Made by a program: the position numbers and the translations under genes | Source of the DNA: an uncultured Bacteriovorax sp. | Lineage (GTDB): Bacteria; Bdellovibrionota; Bacteriovoracia; Bacteriovoracales; Bacteriovoracaceae | NCBI GenBank assembly: GCA_946482295.1 | Contig: CAMLRB010000231.1 | Span: forward strand, 1-5,389 | Reading direction: 5' to 3' | Length of the DNA: 5,389 nucleotides | Shown: in pieces, positions 4,823 through 5,389 of the stretch | Layout: each line of letters begins with the position of its first letter | How positions within the stretch are numbered: position 1 is the stretch's first letter | The notes under the pieces: model-generated | What the model was told of the DNA's origin: nothing | Database searches by the model: none | The model's input: the letters and a program-made list of their open reading frames with translations, nothing else

Positions 4823-5389
4823 ATGATGAACAAATGGAAAATAGCGCTTCTTACTCTGACCATCAGTTCTTTTTTTTCAGTAGAGGCCCAAAGTGTGAAA
4901 ACATTCCCGGCAGCGGGAATTACAAAAATAAGAGTATCAAATGCAAAAGGACACCTTATCATCAATGGTGGAAGTCAGGACAAGATGTTTCGATCGACAG
5001 TTGAGAAAATAAAGTTTGATGAGAAATGTACAGAAACTCGCACAGTGAATGGTGAGACTTTGGAGATTATCATTGGCAGTGGAAATAAAATTTTTAATAC
5101 TGCTCATTGTGAGGCAAAAGTTACACTAGATATACCAGCGAACACTTTTCTAGAATATAACCTGGCGTCTGGGACCGGTGGCATTACAGCGACAAATATT
5201 CTTGGCCATTTAGATATTACAAGTTCAACAGGCAATATTTTGGTGAAAGGTGATGTTCTCAAGAATTTAGATATTACAACCGCCACAGGAAATATTTCAG
5301 GTCAGTTTAAAAAATGTGAAGGTCGATCTGATGTCGATTTTATTTCCGCTTCGGGAGACGTTACACTTGAGCTTCCTGCTAGCTGTAAA
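4823..5389 (+). CDS. Secreted DUF4097-like repeat protein, 3' end cut by window edge
   Basis: Open for 189 codons to the window edge with no stop, so the C-terminus is missing. Residues 1-22 are a signal peptide (MMNKWKIALLTLTISSFFSV then EA, cleavage before QS). After a short N-terminal part with V-K-T-F-P and INGGS, the chain is built of strand repeats with an S/T-x-S/T-G-x-I/V core: SGTGGIT (116-122), SSTGNIL (134-140), TATGNIS (153-159) and SASGDVTLELPA (175-186). This pattern and the final GDVTLELPA are typical of DUF4097 (putative adhesin, beta-helix-like) proteins. Four cysteines (C69, C96, C165, C188) could make disulfides. The role is not established; the family's adhesin label is weak. 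GGGAG 9 nt upstream favours ATG 4823; in-frame ATGs at 4817 and 4826 are alternatives. Divergent from the transporter gene. Confidence 0.8.
   Translation, partial: MMNKWKIALLTLTISSFFSVEAQSVKTFPAAGITKIRVSNAKGHLIINGGSQDKMFRSTVEKIKFDEKCTETRTVNGETLEIIIGSGNKIFNTAHCEAKVTLDIPANTFLEYNLASGTGGITATNILGHLDITSSTGNILVKGDVLKNLDITTATGNISGQFKKCEGRSDVDFISASGDVTLELPASCK
5208..5279 (+). repeat. Direct DNA repeat within the DUF4097-like gene
   Basis: The 15-mer ATTTAGATATTACAA occurs at 5208-5222 and again at 5265-5279, offset by 57 bp (19 codons). It encodes LDIT in both copies, each followed by a Thr/Ser-Gly-Asn-Ile turn. Retained DNA identity suggests a fairly recent internal duplication of one beta-helix coil. 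Confidence 0.7.

Noticed and set aside
4738..5004. 88-codon plus-strand open frame at the start of the DUF4097-like gene
   Set aside because: It is in a different frame from the signal-peptide-bearing repeat protein that covers the same region to the window edge.
5104..5286. 60-codon minus-strand frame within the DUF4097-like gene
   Set aside because: Opposite strand of a clear repeat protein, with no start signals.
1..5389. A defence island, mobile element or CRISPR system
   Set aside because: No transposase, integrase, Cas, restriction or toxin-antitoxin domain, no direct-repeat array and no terminal repeats were seen; the genes look like ordinary chromosomal content.

Overview
The window reads as ordinary chromosomal sequence from an AT-rich Gram-negative bacterium. 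Several short, densely packed genes encode exported proteins, and one is a YkuD_2-type murein L,D-transpeptidase. The style of these genes (secreted nuclease, DUF4097-like protein, many small secreted hypotheticals) recalls Bdellovibrio/Bacteriovorax relatives. That taxonomic guess is inference from gene style only; there is no rRNA or other marker in the window.

Layout, left to right. (1) A left-edge minus-strand gene for a small membrane protein is cut off by the window start. It diverges from (2) a secreted thermonuclease-like protein at 285-908. (3) A secreted protein of unknown function lies at 1008-1562. It meets tail-to-tail, with a 35-nt overlap, (4) a minus-strand pair: a Methyltransf_32-type SAM-dependent methyltransferase (2084-2902) followed by a Cys-rich protein related to QueG/CblC-type Fe-S proteins. 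The second gene of the pair has no ATG/GTG start that covers its conserved N-terminus; the best start is an ATC at 2097 behind a well-spaced AAAGGA. (5) A 36-residue minus-strand membrane-peptide gene (2989-3099) has a strong GGAGGA ribosome site and its own Rho-independent terminator (2926-2978). (6) The L,D-transpeptidase (3291-3881) again overlaps tail-to-tail by 35 nt with (7) a ten-TM EamA/DMT transporter (3847-4746, minus). (8) A divergent DUF4097-like secreted repeat protein starts near 4823 and runs off the right edge.

No mobile element, CRISPR array, tRNA or rRNA was seen, and no multi-gene system is evident. The most useful observations are gene-structure ones: the hidden 36-aa gene with its terminator, the N-terminally extended ATC-start gene, and three genes whose ATG sits exactly at the predicted transcription start of a -10 box with no Shine-Dalgarno (candidate leaderless mRNAs). 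Several gene products (nuclease, hypothetical, transpeptidase, DUF4097 protein) carry signal peptides, so the region is biased toward cell-envelope and exported functions, but nothing in the sequence shows that they act together.
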